DNA of 64,000 nucleotides from Symbiodinium natans (lineage: Eukaryota > Sar > Dinophyceae > Suessiales > Symbiodiniaceae), in assembly GCA_905221605.1 (NCBI GenBank), contig CAJNDS010000408.1, positions 62,001 through 126,000 on the forward strand, written 5' to 3'. Numbering within the stretch: the stretch's first letter is position 1; every line of letters begins with the position of its first letter. Shown piece by piece: positions 48,201 to 59,033 of this stretch. The notes under the pieces were generated by a model, which searched no databases, was not told the DNA's origin, and saw only the letters and a program-made list of their open reading frames with translations. Position numbers and translations under genes: made by a program.

Positions 48201-50111
48201 GGTGCTTCTTGCAGGTGAAGCCGTAAGTCACTCGTTGCACAGGCCTGCAAACATGCCTCTCCATCATCGCATCTTCCACCTCAATCTTCAAAACCTTCTC
48301 TATGAGCTCCGACAAACTTGGAGCATCCTTCACATCCTTTTCCTTCTTCGGTATAGTATCTCGTTTCGTATCATGCGCGCTTCGGGGTGGGTCTGGCTCG
48401 TCGTCATTGTCCTTTGCATCCTCAGTTTCCACATTTTCAACTTATTTTTCCTTTTCACCTTCTTCTCTCGCTCTCTCTCTCTCTCTCTCGCTTCCTTGGC
48501 TCTCTTGAGCTCGGCTTTTCGCTCAAGGAGTTTAGGGTTTGCTCCGTATCTTCCTACGAAAACCCATTCCTCTCAATATTTTAAGCAATATTTTCACAGG
48601 CTGGAACGGGGGGGGTGGGGGCAGGGGCCCTACACGAATCCGTAGGTGGGAGGGCAGAGGGGGGGCGGGGGGGGCTGCGGGATGGGGGCGATGAGCGCGG
48701 TGTGGGCGGGTGGGCGTGTGCGCTCGCCCTTTAAACTGCGTGGGATGGGGGCGACGCGGGCGGTCTGAGCGGTGTGGGCGTGGGCGTGCGCGTGGGCCCT
48801 TTAGACTACACAAGTCCATATGGTGGGCAGAGCAGAGGGGGAGGTGGGGTGGGGCCCTTTAAACTACACGAATAAGGGTGCTGGCTACGCCAGTTGGCGG
48901 AAGCAAATCTGCCAAATCGTAACTTGATAACCGTTTGCATTCTCTCGCAACTATCGTCCTCGTCGCTTCCGCTCGCCTTCGTGATGTCGCCAATGGTACG
49001 CAACTTTCGTCGGCGGCAAGAACTTGTAATATTTGTCGCTTGGTGCCTGGTGGCAACTTCTTCAAAACAGACTGTCCATAAAGTCGGTCAAGTTCGGTAC
49101 GCCTCGAAACTTTGTCCACTCTATCGAGTTCTTCTTCACTAAACTTCGGCAGTCCTTCTTCGACTTCATTTGACCAAGTAGGCAGCTCTTCAAACTCTGC
49201 CTCTACATCTTCCAATTCTTCCAGTTCTACTTCTTCTTCGTCATCATGCAACGGTTCTCAACTTCGCATGCATGCAGGACGCAGCCGGTGCTGGACGTGC
49301 GTGCTAGTTGACAATACGACAGCCTTCACCACTTTGTGTCCACTGTCCACACGTTCTGAGAAGGTGAAACCTCTCACAAAGAATGAGCGCCGAGCCCATG
49401 CTCAGGTATTTGACAATCTTTTTCTTGACGAGATCGTGGAGGTCCCGTAGACACTCCTGTTGTGATGTGAAACCCTGTCGATTTTTGCCCAGATCTGCAA
49501 CGAAATCCTCCCAGCTCCGGCTGCCCACTTCTCCCCGATGCCAGCGCAGTATCTGAGCCAGGCAGACAAGTGTGCTTGCATCGTTCTTGCTGTGTGCTTG
49601 CTGCATTTTTTTGGTGTATCTGCAAGGCCGCAGCGAATCAGTAGAGAGTCCGGACTCATGTGCATGGCTCGAAGACTTTCGTCCACTGAACCCTTGCAGA
49701 AGTCAGTGTCACATTTTAGTCTCCAGCCCTCGAAATCGGTTTTCCATAGAGCTGGTGACCCGAAAGATTTCCAAACATCGTCACTGCAGCGCATGGAGTG
49801 GTCCAATAGTTGCATGGTTGTTGTTGACTGTAACCACAAGCCTGCATATCTTGTCCATGCCACTGATGGAGCTGACCAGGCAGCTCAGCGCATCGTCAAG
49901 GAGTCCCATGCAAAGTCGGATTGTGTCAACGGACAGTTCCTTGACACCCCTATTGGGAAAGGCCCGCTGCTTGACTTCGTGTTCCATGCAACTTGCACTT
50001 GAGATAATTTCGACCAAGCCCGTGGCGCTAGGTGGAAAGGTGGATGACACCTCCGTTGTTGTGGGTGAGATTATCGAATGGACTGAAGCCCATACACAGA
50101 TCTGGTCGGAG
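36295..50111 (+). CDS. PTC7-like PP2C protein phosphatase, exons spread over 13.8 kb
   Basis: Exons in order: about 36295-36487 (DADATLTSPMLLGVCDGV), 36541-about 36600 (EFQMDPSLLPNELLRTCEE), 36977-37031 (STTVLLAALDNSTRIHGK), 37103-about 37156 (LHPMIAVLSIGDCELLML), 37351-37437 (AVFHTEMQRIDYNVQTPLQL), 37637-37663 (EFDESIALE), 47906-47956 (VIEKGSAVHCVSAYEGD), 48062-48085 (VLILGSDG), 49406-49441 (VFDNLFLDEIVE), 49493-49561 (ICNEILPAPAAHFSPMPA...), 49880-49961 (AAQRIVKESHAKSD... DTPIGKG) and 50032-about 50111 (GKVDDTSVVVGEIIEWTEAH). Metal-binding aspartates appear in DGV, SDG and DD. Donors are GT, GC and GA. The 37664-47905 gap is about 10.2 kb with a GC donor. The link from 37103-37156 to the next exon, and both gene ends, are unresolved. 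Confidence 0.75.
37845..38220 (+). CDS. Exon-like segments inside the long PP2C intron
   Basis: An open segment at 37845-38070 reads TFDSCAARADNMLKGFAFKI, then LAPKDITGVPFLPHSKSGEM, then LNMIGVHPAVAADNIDRLQA. Another at 38131-38220 reads NAMAFFNALAEFAYDMDH. Codon use looks coding, but the pieces do not extend the phosphatase and match no family I know. They may be a nested gene, pseudogene exons, or a sign that the 10-kb interval is not a true intron. Confidence 0.3.
38556..38633. repeat. 11-bp minisatellite AGTGCAGGCAC/T
   Basis: About seven tandem copies of an 11-base unit, differing mainly as GGCACAG or GGCATAG. It lies within the long PP2C interval. Confidence 0.9.
39823..40197 (+). CDS. 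Open segment, unknown protein
   Basis: 125 codons from an ATG, reading VDKAKVVVITGMKEEHLVCC, then KDVQALDSNRLEMVDKLNQA and PVFMMFQGHGENWLNIHIPF. Hydrophobic and polar alternation looks protein-like, but I cannot place it. It lies within the long PP2C interval. Confidence 0.25.
   Translation: MHLRVDKAKVVVITGMKEEHLVCCDMVLCIPACTRRLFVWVARHPSKDVQALDSNRLEMVDKLNQAVHSSPVFMMFQGHGENWLNIHIPFSGPVCCESESTAQLLPAGADCIVSMPSFQLSAMP
40520..41365 (+). CDS. Coiled-coil exon-like segments, one NUF2-like
   Basis: At least four pieces with AG before them: 40520 onward (VDAELGAAQERHNAELQDMW), 41053-41127 (GSLNADWLAKVVEDAEKKRA), 41174-41265 (GPEERVRQGEQRIEQLREQV) and 41302-41361 (VNALQSQIAESPEGLEKDRD). All have heptad spacing. 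The last resembles the IV.SPE motif of the kinetochore coiled-coil protein NUF2. The N-terminal calponin-homology part of NUF2 is not found, so the name is tentative. They sit inside the long PP2C interval on the same strand. Confidence 0.35.
41600..41760. repeat. (CT)n-rich microsatellite
   Basis: CTCTCTCTC tracts mixed with CCCTCT. Overlapping Leu/Ser-rich and Arg/Glu-rich open frames are repeat products. Confidence 0.85.
42100..43440 (+). CDS. Further coiled-coil exon-like segments
   Basis: Pieces at about 42103-42160 (CKEIEELKSGVCQLKAAAS), 42702-42768 (DTAKQRAATAREELGLLRQS) and 43387-43440 (VHAERMEQLEALRVARKCYE) each follow an AG or precede a GC-type donor and have heptad spacing. They probably continue the protein begun at 40520. 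Exact joins are not resolved. Confidence 0.3.
43620..43945. repeat. CT-rich tandem repeat
   Basis: CT-rich sequence with repeated CACTGTCTACGGG and CGTGCCATGTCCTCT blocks at about 55-70-base spacing. Confidence 0.8.
43980..45780. repeat. T/G-rich telomere-like tract, about 1.8 kb
   Basis: Highly degenerate TTTAGGG/TTTAGGGG/GGGGTTT sequence, G-rich on +, fading into T-rich sequence toward 45780. No long pure run remains. It lies inside the long PP2C interval, which argues against this being a chromosome end. Confidence 0.8.
46423..47646 (+). CDS. Coiled-coil exon-like segments, second cluster
   Basis: Pieces: 46423-46500 (GQVRRQAALQQHQELQAKRT), 46566-46640 (EQRQLHQLQSQRLELEAEVG), 47321-47390 (VAAVRRAHAAEMGELRVMWK), 47430-47515 (KLFQAVLDKAESYNLSLEAL) and 47592-47645 (KAVSSLETEIRRSSRLTQ). 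All show heptads and AG acceptors. Together with the pieces from 40520 they could be one long coiled-coil protein nested in the PP2C interval. Confidence 0.35.
48859..49251 (-). mobile_element. Ty1/copia-type retrotransposon remnant
   Basis: A minus-strand open segment of 130 codons. A Glu-rich stretch is followed by LPKFSEEELDRVDKVSRRTE and LDRLYGQSVLKKLPPG, then RTIVARECKRL and TGVASTLIRVV. The order matches the reverse-transcriptase entry region of copia polyproteins (a linker before RT, then a W.RRARLVARE-type motif, then a P..G..S-type segment), but with degraded middle sequence. No catalytic YXDD motif, LTR or integrase is visible, so it is a dead fragment. It lies antisense in the PP2C intron between exons 48085 and 49406. 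Confidence 0.5.
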
Positions 50112-50255
50112 GCCAGGCAGGCAACGCCAGGTTGCAGCGCAGCATTGGGTGGGATTCTTGGTGAGGGATTCTTGGCAGTACAGGTCAGAAGAAATCGGCG
50201 ATGGAAGGATGTCATCTCTTGTGGCGGCTTGCAGTTGTATTCCCAGCAGCTCGCA

Positions 50256-50292
50256 CTGCTCATCACTGCTCATCACTGCTCATCACTGCTCC
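50256..50292. repeat. Decamer minisatellite TCATCACTGC
   Basis: Three to four tandem copies of a 10-base unit just after the last recognised PP2C exon. Confidence 0.9.
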
Positions 50293-52481
50293 CTTTCTAC
50301 CTACATTTCCTCTCTCTCTCTCTCTACCGAGGTGCGGCGTTGCAGCAAGACATCCATGCTCTTGCGAGGTGGGAATGTGGGACTGTGGGGACCTGCCAGT
50401 CTCCTACATCCTTGGGAGTTTACGCTTCTCCTAAACCAAACACCATCCTGAAAAGAACACAGCTTCCCGTGAGCCATGATGGAGCAATGGAGCAGGGGTC
50501 ATTCTGTGGGAGCCAGCCACATCCCTCCTCGCTTACATCGTAGATGAGTGTGTCGATGAGCCTGTGAAGCTAAACTTCGGGACCCTATACGGAGAGGGCC
50601 CGCGGGAAGCGCGACATTTGAGCGGCGATGGTTGTGGCTAGCCGTGTCTATCCGTGTCTCCTGGGAACAGCATGACGGGAATTGACCTGTCAATTCACTT
50701 CGGTGCCGCCTGCGTCGTCAGTGCTGGTGTTGTGGTGGCACGCACATGTCATGAGGGCTGAGGGAGCATGGCATTCTAGATGGCCGGCGCAGGCTGCACG
50801 TCATGCGAGTGGGACTGTGGGGACAGGAGCCCAGTAACACCGCCATCTCTTGGGCGGGGGGAGTCCGGTTCCGCTTGGCGTTTGCATGGTTGGCGAGGGC
50901 AGCGAGTGTTGGATGCTGTCAGGAGGTATATGGTCTGGAGCTGGGGTACAGGTATTTCCGGTGAATTGGACAGTGGCGGCGCCCGTTTGCAGAGCCGGAC
51001 CTTTGCAAACAGTGTGCATCTTGTGTTTCCGAGCTGCTGCCCAAGCACTTACAGCAAGCACTTCCAGAAGGGCACGTCGGGTTGCGATAAAGCGTTGCGT
51101 TCCTTTCAGGATGGCTTCGGGCTTGGGGAGTGGGGTTTTGAGGTGGCGGGAGGCTGCCTGGAGGCCATGCCCCATCCAAAGTCCCACCTGTAGCTTCCCA
51201 ACTCCCCATCACCTATCAACCGCCCCTCATACAAGTCCAAAAAATAGCACAAACGACCCTCAGTACTCCAACTCAACCTGAACGTAACCACACAACTCAT
51301 GCAGCTACATGCCGGGCGACACATCAACAGCACGGCGCCTTCAACCACGTTGAAGAAAGCATCGGCCGGTTTTGCAGCGCAGGTGTCACAACTGGAGCAA
51401 CCACATGTTGCATGTGGTGCCATGTGGTGCCACTCCTTGCATTTTCTGGCCGAAACTGGCAGGGCGAGGATGACGACCGGAGCCGGCTCCGAGGGCGCAG
51501 TGGAAGCCTTTGGCCATGCTAAGAGGGTTGAAACGTTGAAACGTTGAAACTTGCCATGCCGCATGCCGCATCACACCTTGAAGTCGTTTACTGCCTAGGG
51601 CCTAGTCACTAGGCAGACCCCAATGAAGTTTTTGACTCTGGTTTCGTTTTTCTTTCGAACGAGGTGAGGATGCCAGCGAGTGCGATTCTCAGAACTGCAC
51701 CCAGCGGCTCAAATGTGCCAAGCTATCGTCTTCAACTTGCATGATCTTCTGTGGCACAGGGATGGCTCCTCTGACGAAGAGGAAGGTGCTTGTTCCATTA
51801 CATAGTGCTGGTTCACGGCTCCGCTGAGAAGCTGTCCACAGTGCTGGGTGTGGCCGGCTAGGTATCTCAAGTCGAGTCCTAAACATAAGACATAGCCGCA
51901 GCTAGTGCATGGCAACGTCATGCAGGAACTTTCGGTTGAGTATGCTATGGTCTATTTGTTGCTACATGGCCGTAAAAGTTCAGTGATCCGCTATAGTGTG
52001 ACTCACAGCCTGAGCGCATGGGCACTTGACGCCTGCAAATTAAGAATTCATGCGGAGCTTTGTGCACACAACGCTGAGCATACGCGGAACAGATGCGGGG
52101 CAGCGTGCATCATTGTGTCTTGGGATACAATCTCATGCCGCAAGTCCTGCAAGCCAACCAGCAGCTTTGCAATCATTGTTCCCTTTGCCGTCGTCAGCAA
52201 TTCGTCGCTAATGCATCATGAGAAACAACTAAAGCCGCAATTCGCCCGATCCGTAGCAGTAGCACTTTTTGAGAACTGTTGCGCCTCTTTGCTGCGCAAG
52301 TCTATGTTGTCATGCAGAAGGCATCGGCGATTAGAAGAAATTGTTTGCAGTGACAAGCTGCAGAACATCCAAGTCATCATGTCTAGCAAACGCTTACATT
52401 ACCCCGAGTCTTTCGCAAGCTCATGCCTCGTGACCACCGCCATGCCTGAAGAGATACCAAGGGCGCTGGAATTGCTCATAT
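50293..52481. other. Interval between PP2C and kinesin
   Basis: It should hold the PP2C 3' end and the kinesin promoter, but I cannot identify either. A 194-codon + frame (51905-52489) overlaps the kinesin ATG in another frame and has no recognisable motif. A short GTTGAAACG repeat (x3) sits at 51528-51548. Confidence 0.35.
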
Positions 52482-55400
52482 ATGGATAAAACCACTGACG
52501 AGGCCGTATTTGTTGGTGTCAGGCTCCGGCCTTTCCTGGGCTACGAAACACGACAGCAATGCCTAACGGCTTCTGGGAAGATTATCTCCGTAGTCGGAGA
52601 ATATCCAGACAAGAAGAAAAGGGACTTTGCTTTCGATTGTGCAATGGACAGCACGGATGCTTCAAAACCTGATTATGTGTCCCAAGAGAAGTGCTATGAG
52701 ATGATAGGACGCAGGATGCTGCAGCACTCCATTTCGGGATATCATACGTGCCTGTTTTGTTATGGGCAGACAGGCAGTGGAAAGACTTTCTCCTTCATGG
52801 GCAAGAAAAGCGAGACGGAACAGGGGCTGTTGCCACGGCTTCTGCGGGACTTGTTCGGTCAAGTGGAATCCGTGCGAAGTTTGGGCGGTCATGTTCAATG
52901 TCGTGCGCAGATGCTGGAGGTTTACAACGAGAAAGTACGTGATTTGCTTGAAGAGAAGGAAAAGCCCAAGGCGCCGGAGATTCACGTACACCCTAAAGTG
53001 GGTGTCTACGTTGATGGTGCCACCGATATTCAAATTGAGACTCTCGATCACCTTCAAAAGTTGCTGGAAGCTGGACTCTCCCGGGCGAGCGTCGCAGCGA
53101 CAATGCGCAACGCTCAAAGTTCACGTGGGCATACAATTTTCAGACTTCTCATGGAAAACCATGAGGAGGATCACACCGTGGTTTCTTCCGAGGTTTTCTG
53201 TGTCGATCTGGCGGGTAGAGAGAATGAAAAGACGACGAAAGTAACCGGCGAAAACTTTGTTGAGCTAACCTTCATCAACAAAAGCTTAATGTGGCTGGCC
53301 CAGTGCATACAAGGGCTTGGACGGCAGGCACGTCAACGCAGCAACTCAGAAGAGTTGGATGGTCCGAGCCGTGCACGATTCCGAAACTCTAAGCTTACAC
53401 TGCTGCTGTCCAATGCACTCACGGGGAATTCCAAGACGTGCTTGCTGGGAACGCTGAGTCCAGCAGCCATCAATTTAGACGAAAGCTATGTCACACTGAA
53501 CTTCGCGAGCACTGTGAAGAGCATCAAGGTCACTGCAAAGCGTGTTGCGAAGGTGGACAAGGACTCGCTCATCCAAAGCTTGAGCGAAGAGCTGCGAAGC
53601 TTGAAGGAACAGCTGCACAACGCAACACCTCGAAATGCTCAAGACCTGGATTCTCAAGCTGGCTTCATTCGCAACATGATGGAAAGCTACAAGGCTCGTT
53701 GGGAAGAGGCGCAGAAAAATGCAGATATGCTGCGAAGGCAGAAGGACGATGCCTTGCAAAATCTGGCAATATCCAGGTGGAGATTTGCTCGGGCTTCGCT
53801 TAAGAATGAACTTCGCGACGAGGCGGCGGCGACAATGGCGACAAGGCCAGAGGCGTCGAGCGAGTCGGCGCAGGCAGTGCAGGCAACACAGCCCGGCCAA
53901 CCGCACATGCAGTCAATGCAGTCGCATAGTCCTTCAAAGTGTCCCTCAAGTCCTTCGCCAAGAAGTCCGGACAATAAGCACTTGGAAGCCAATGAAGCCT
54001 CGGAACCATCAAATGACCGGGCTTTGCCTGACAGTGATGCTTCCCAAGTTGAGAGCCTACGCTATCAAGCCGCAAACTCTCTGGAGATGGGTGCCTGGCT
54101 AAGTCATTGGCGAACACCGGCAACCTCAGAGCGATTCTTGCCTGCAATGTGAACTCTGCACTTTAGGATCTTGCCGGATTGGCGGTCTGTTTGCTGGAGT
54201 GAGCTTGAGTGCTTGTCTGAGATGCCTGTCGTAGGGCGTTTCAGTTTTGGCTTGCTGGCTTGCCGTGATGCTGGGAAAGACCACTAGGGCCGTCAAATCC
54301 AAATGTACTGAAGTCGTTCGCCGGCATCTAGGCCTTCTTTTGTTGAGATGCTTCAAGAACCCTAGACCCTCTCGAGATTTTGGTGTGTAGTGTTGGCCTC
54401 ACAGTACGTACCAGTCGTATAATCTCAGTCTTCATAACACAGCACACGCTTTGTCACGGAATCTCAGGTTCCATGCAGCTCTGGCTTGCACTAAACATTT
54501 CAGTTCGTGCCCGTTGCAGCTTGTCCTCACCAGCGTTGTGCGTACAAGGTGGCCACCAATACCTAGAATCTCGGCTGAACTTCATTGTTTTGCTAAGGAA
54601 AAGACTCATGGACATGTTGTGATGCCAGGTTTGGTCATCTATTCCAAAGATCCCAGCTTCAGTGGCCGTCTCGTATTCCATGCTGAAGAAGAAGGCATGC
54701 CAGATGTCAGCACGTTTGGGTGACAAATGGGTAACGAGTGCGTGCGCGTGTGTCTTCATTTTGAAGCAGGACGGCGCTACATCCTGGGATGCGACTCGAC
54801 TGCTGTAAGGGTTGCTCGTTTCAGTTGCTGAAAGCTTCGATTTTAGGTTCCTCGCGATGCGACTTTCAGCTGCCACAGACTCCAGGCATGTGCAGCTCTG
54901 ACGCATCAAAGTGGGTTTGCGATTCTGTGTAGATCTTTGTAGATCGAGCGCAGTGTACCCGAGGTCCGGAGACATGCCTTATTTGGCAGGACAGGGGCTG
55001 GAATATCTTGGTGTTCTATGTTTTGGGTTGAAGGCTTTCGGGTGAAGTATTAATTAACGTTAACGCGGTCCGCCTCAGCTCTGCTGAAGGCTGAAGCTGT
55101 GGTCTAGTTGTCGAGATCGTTTGATTCTCCCTCCGCTTTTCAAGAGCACCGTAGGTAACCTGGTTGTGGCTTGGTGTTGTCCTGCGCACCATGACAATTG
55201 ATGGCTCGATTGATCAGCAGTGTTGGCCGAACTAGACGAATGGGCATCACTGAGCTGCTGGCTTGATTGGCTGCTGACACTCCAGCCATCTTGCTGCACT
55301 TCTGTTGTTCCTGTCGTTGTTTTGCGCAGCCCAAAGAGCTTGCCGCCAGCCCTTTGAGATGAATCAGCCAGCCTTGGCACGTGCACAGCCACGGTGTAGA

Positions 55401-58085
55401 GCTTCGCCGGGCAGACCTAGGCACACTATGTCACTCCAGGGAGCGCGAAATTTATTGGTGTTGTGCTCGGGTGGGAGCTTTGCTAGCTGCCGGTCTGGAG
55501 CAGCGCGGTCTAAACCGTGTCGAGCCTCACTTGTTTCCATCCTGGAGGATATGGAGCACGACGAGCACCTGCGTCCTGTGACGGCTCGTCGTGAGTGTTG
55601 CCGGTTGTACGCTGTTGTGATGACTGACCGTCCTGCCGATGATGTTCAAGGTCGCAGATTGATCATTGCTGATGAATGGGCTACTCTTCCTTGACAGCTT
55701 GGTCGCATACAGCTGAAGGAGAAGCACCTGCTCTTGAGGGCAGGCAGACGTTATGACCGCCTTGGAACATGCCTTGGCGAGGAAAGCAACCTCGACCATT
55801 GCCAAAGAGTACTTGGATCCTTATCGTGGTTCGCCTCGTGGTGTGCTATTTCGGGGGTGCCCACTTCCCGTGGATGGAGAAAGTCGTGCAGAACTAAACC
55901 CTGTTGTTTCCAACTAAGGTTTAGGTTTTTGGAACTGAGGCCTTGGCGGGGCCATCTCAAAGAAATCCTGCATCTTTTCAGATCTCTGACCTTTTTTGCA
56001 AAACAATTAGTGCCCATGACACTGATCAGGGAGTGCCGGCAACCATCGCCTACGATTTCGCGGTTGGGGCTATTATAGGGTTTCTTAGACCTCAACAGAC
56101 ACGGATGAAGCCTAACAGGGCTCGAGGCGTGCAAGGGCCGTCGGAGGTTGAGAGTTTTGGCTTTGGCGGGGGGGGGGGGGGGGGGTGTCCTTGACGGGAC
56201 CTGGGCAGCAGTCAATGATGAAACTTCAAAATGGTACCAGGCAAGCTCACAAGATGAGTTGAAGGATTCATGTACTAGCACCCAGCGTAAAGTATCATGA
56301 GCAAGTTATCAAGTTGGAGTTGGAAAGTCGAACTTGGATGTTATATCAGTTATAGCTATAGGCGAAACCAGCATGCAAGCATAAACTGCCTGCAGGAATC
56401 CGGGCGTTTGTTCGTCAAGCCGTTGGGGATCATTCTGCTCCCGTCGGCCGCCATTGAAGCTCACGGATTGCATTTGCTCCAAGGTCATTGGCAGACTTGT
56501 CTCGAAGACCACGATGGTATGTCGCTTAGGCAATCCCAACAACATCAACCTTTAAGTCAGTTTTACTCGCGATGTTGGCACGTGCAACAGGGCGGCAACC
56601 CAATATGATCCAATTTTGACATCGCGCAGCACTAGACTTTGGCTGAGGTGAACGGGCTACGGCTAGTTCGTGCCGAAGCGAAGGAGCTGCTGCATCAAGA
56701 CTTCGTCGTACTTGGCCATTCTTTCAGGTGCAGCCTTGCTGCCCTGTGCCCCCCCCGCCCCCCCGCTTCGGTACTTTTGTTCGCAAGTCTTGTGTTTAAG
56801 GCACCGCAAATTCAGTGATAGGCACGTGCTTGGAAGGTTTTTCGTCTTCACCAAGCCGGATCCAACAGTGCAAGCCTTGCTTTTCAGTGGTCGCGCAGAA
56901 GAAGGCCTTCAAGAGCCTTCGGCTTTTGCTTTGCGCAAGTCTACACTATACCACTATGCGTACCGATGGATAAGCCGGATCCTACTTCGCTAAAGACTCT
57001 GCGTGGGAAGCCCTGACGACAGATCAACCTCCCAAGTTGTCGTGAACATTCGTGAAAGTTCGGCCCGACAGATTCTTGGAATAATGAATGTTGGAATCCA
57101 CACCCTAAACAGAGGGCCTACCCAGACCTGGTTCAAACCCAAGATCCAAACACAAAAAGCTCTGAAGAGTTGCCTGCCTCTGCAGGGCAAGAGGCAAGCT
57201 CGTACATGTCGTACGTAAGTTTCAGCGGAGGTGCAATCGATGAGTCCACTAACAATGCCATCAGAGGCCTGGGCTGGAGCACTTTTCATCACCTTTCCCC
57301 GCCCGATGAATCCCTGACTTGAAGGCATCATCGCCGAGCGGGCCTGCTCTCCACTGGAGATGGAGCGGGCCAGACGTTACTTGCGTGCTTTGGAAGAGGA
57401 TATGGTGTCCAGTTGCTCATCGAAAGATGATTTTTTGAAGAGTGCCATGCTAGCACGAAATATGATTGAAGAGGCGAAGGTCTTGTCCAAAGCGCTGAGA
57501 CCACATGAGAATTTGAGCTACGAACTTCTCACTGCATCCCCAGTGTTGTCTCTTCACGAGCTGGGGACGCCCAATTTGTGCATCCGCGTGCTGAAGAATG
57601 GCAATCCTGCTCCAGCAGAAGTTGCACTTTGGAGTTTCAGCACATTTCAGAACCGGCTGAACCTCATGAGACATGCTTACAGTCTACGCGGCAGTCGTCC
57701 TACAACACCTGCTGCAGTCCATGATCCATGGTGCGAGCTGACAGCTTGCTGCCATTCAGGTTTGGCAAGTGCAGAAGCTCCCAAGGCTCAATTGCCGTAC
57801 CCGGTGGCCGTGAGTCCGCCGACTCCTACGACTGTCTATCGGTCGCCTGTGCAGGTTGCGCCGGCATTGAACCCACAGAACCCGCAATGGAGGAGTCCAG
57901 CAAATTGGACTTCCTTTGGACTTGCCTCCCACCCCGGTGTCCAAGCTGTCTCGGTGTCCTATAGGGTCCCACAAATTCCGGCGCCGCCGTCCTGCACATC
58001 ATCTCCTCGAATAGCTCGGCGAAGCGTGCAGGGAGTTGAACAAGCCCCGTCAGCTTCACCATCGACACGGTTCCGTGAAATCTGA
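52482..58085 (+). CDS. Kinesin-3-like motor protein with FHA domain
   Basis: Exon 1 (52482-about 54149) encodes a full motor at its N-terminus: VFVGVRLRPF at residue 9, P-loop GQTGSGKT at 95-102, switch I NAQSSRGH at 210-217 (usual SSRSH), switch II DLAGRE at 242-247 (usual DLAGSE), RNSKLTLLL at 301-309, then a coiled coil about 362-425 and a Ser/Pro-rich linker. Later exons: 54629-54719 (GLVIYSKDPSFSGRLVFHAE, FHA start), 56648-56727 (VNGLRLVRAEAKELLHQDFV then VLGHSF), 56837-about 56867 (FFVFTKPDP) and 57325-58085, which reads IIAERACSPLEMERARRYLR then ALRPHENLSYELL and ALWSFSTFQNRLNLMRHAY, as in kinesin-3 C-terminal regions. The central FHA exon and the end of exon 1 (which may splice before the TGA at 54150) are not resolved. 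It would move cargo on microtubules. Confidence 0.8.
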
Positions 58086-59033
58086 CGTCCACAGCTGCAG
58101 AGCCAAAGGTAGCCGCTTGACATCATGCATAGTTTCTGGGTGGTGCAGCTCACAGCCTGACCTTCCTTTTGTACCAAAAACAAACTGAGCAGGGCACGGG
58201 CGGACATGGGTGGCTTTGAGGGTAGCTGCAGTGTGTGTGTGTGTACGAAAATCAGTCCAGGCATCCAGATTGTGGAGCAACGCCGCTTTGCGGCTTCACT
58301 CAGTGGCCAGAAGCCAAGTCACAGCACCAAAGGCAGGACCCGGCAGAGCGTAATAGAGCGGCTACTTGGTCAATGTGGCATTCCTGGCTTTGCCAAGGCC
58401 AGCAGGTGGAGCACATGGAACGAGAACTTCGGCCTTTCGACCATCTGGACTGTGCAAGGCGCAAGGCACCATCAAGTTCAACTACAGATAAGGGCTGAAG
58501 CGGATGGAAGGCGTTCTATCTCTGTGAAAACCATGGTCCTGGTACCGCAATGTGACACGGAGCGTTGCCCAGCATCACGGCGCAGCTGAGTTGTTAAAAA
58601 GTGTCAGGATTGCTCCTCGGCACTTGCCATGCTGTAGTTGTAAGCAAGCTACTCTATCTTCTTCCGTACAGCACCGAACATTGTCGATGCCATGATCTCC
58701 ATTGCTGCAGCCTCCATGCCGAGACAGTTGTGCGACGCGTTGGGGGACGGGCAGCATGGTTGAAGTTCCCTGACTTTTGGGCTTTAATTACAGTGAAGTC
58801 GTATTCCGATAAATTGTGGCGGGGTGGTATGTTGCTGTCCTTGGGGCTCGAGCTGGGGGAGTCCCCACGAGAACGGCCGGGTGCCGAGCGGGCCACGCAC
58901 TCAGCAAATCTGGTGCTGCCACTGCCCTTGACTGCCCTTGTACCAAGTATGTGCCTTGGAATCACACACCGGCAGTATTGCCCTTATTTCGCTGCGAACG
59001 AGACTCACAAGAAGGCAGACCGGGTCCGTTAAC
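58086..59033. other. Intergenic, kinesin to LSM5
   Basis: About 950 bases separate the kinesin stop from the LSM5 ATG. Open frames here (for example 58206-58589) show no motifs. No promoter is recognisable, as expected for dinoflagellates, which usually lack TATA boxes. Confidence 0.4.

Noticed and set aside
49304-49863. Minus-strand frames of 100 and 153 codons
   Set aside because: They are shadows of the PP2C exons at 49406-49561 and nearby sequence on the + strand.
49572-50543. 323-codon + frame
   Set aside because: Only its short stretch at 50032-50111 is a real PP2C exon; the rest is read through introns.
51905-52489. 194-codon frame just upstream of and overlapping the kinesin start
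   Set aside because: No motif, different frame from the kinesin, and the kinesin motor already begins correctly at its own ATG.
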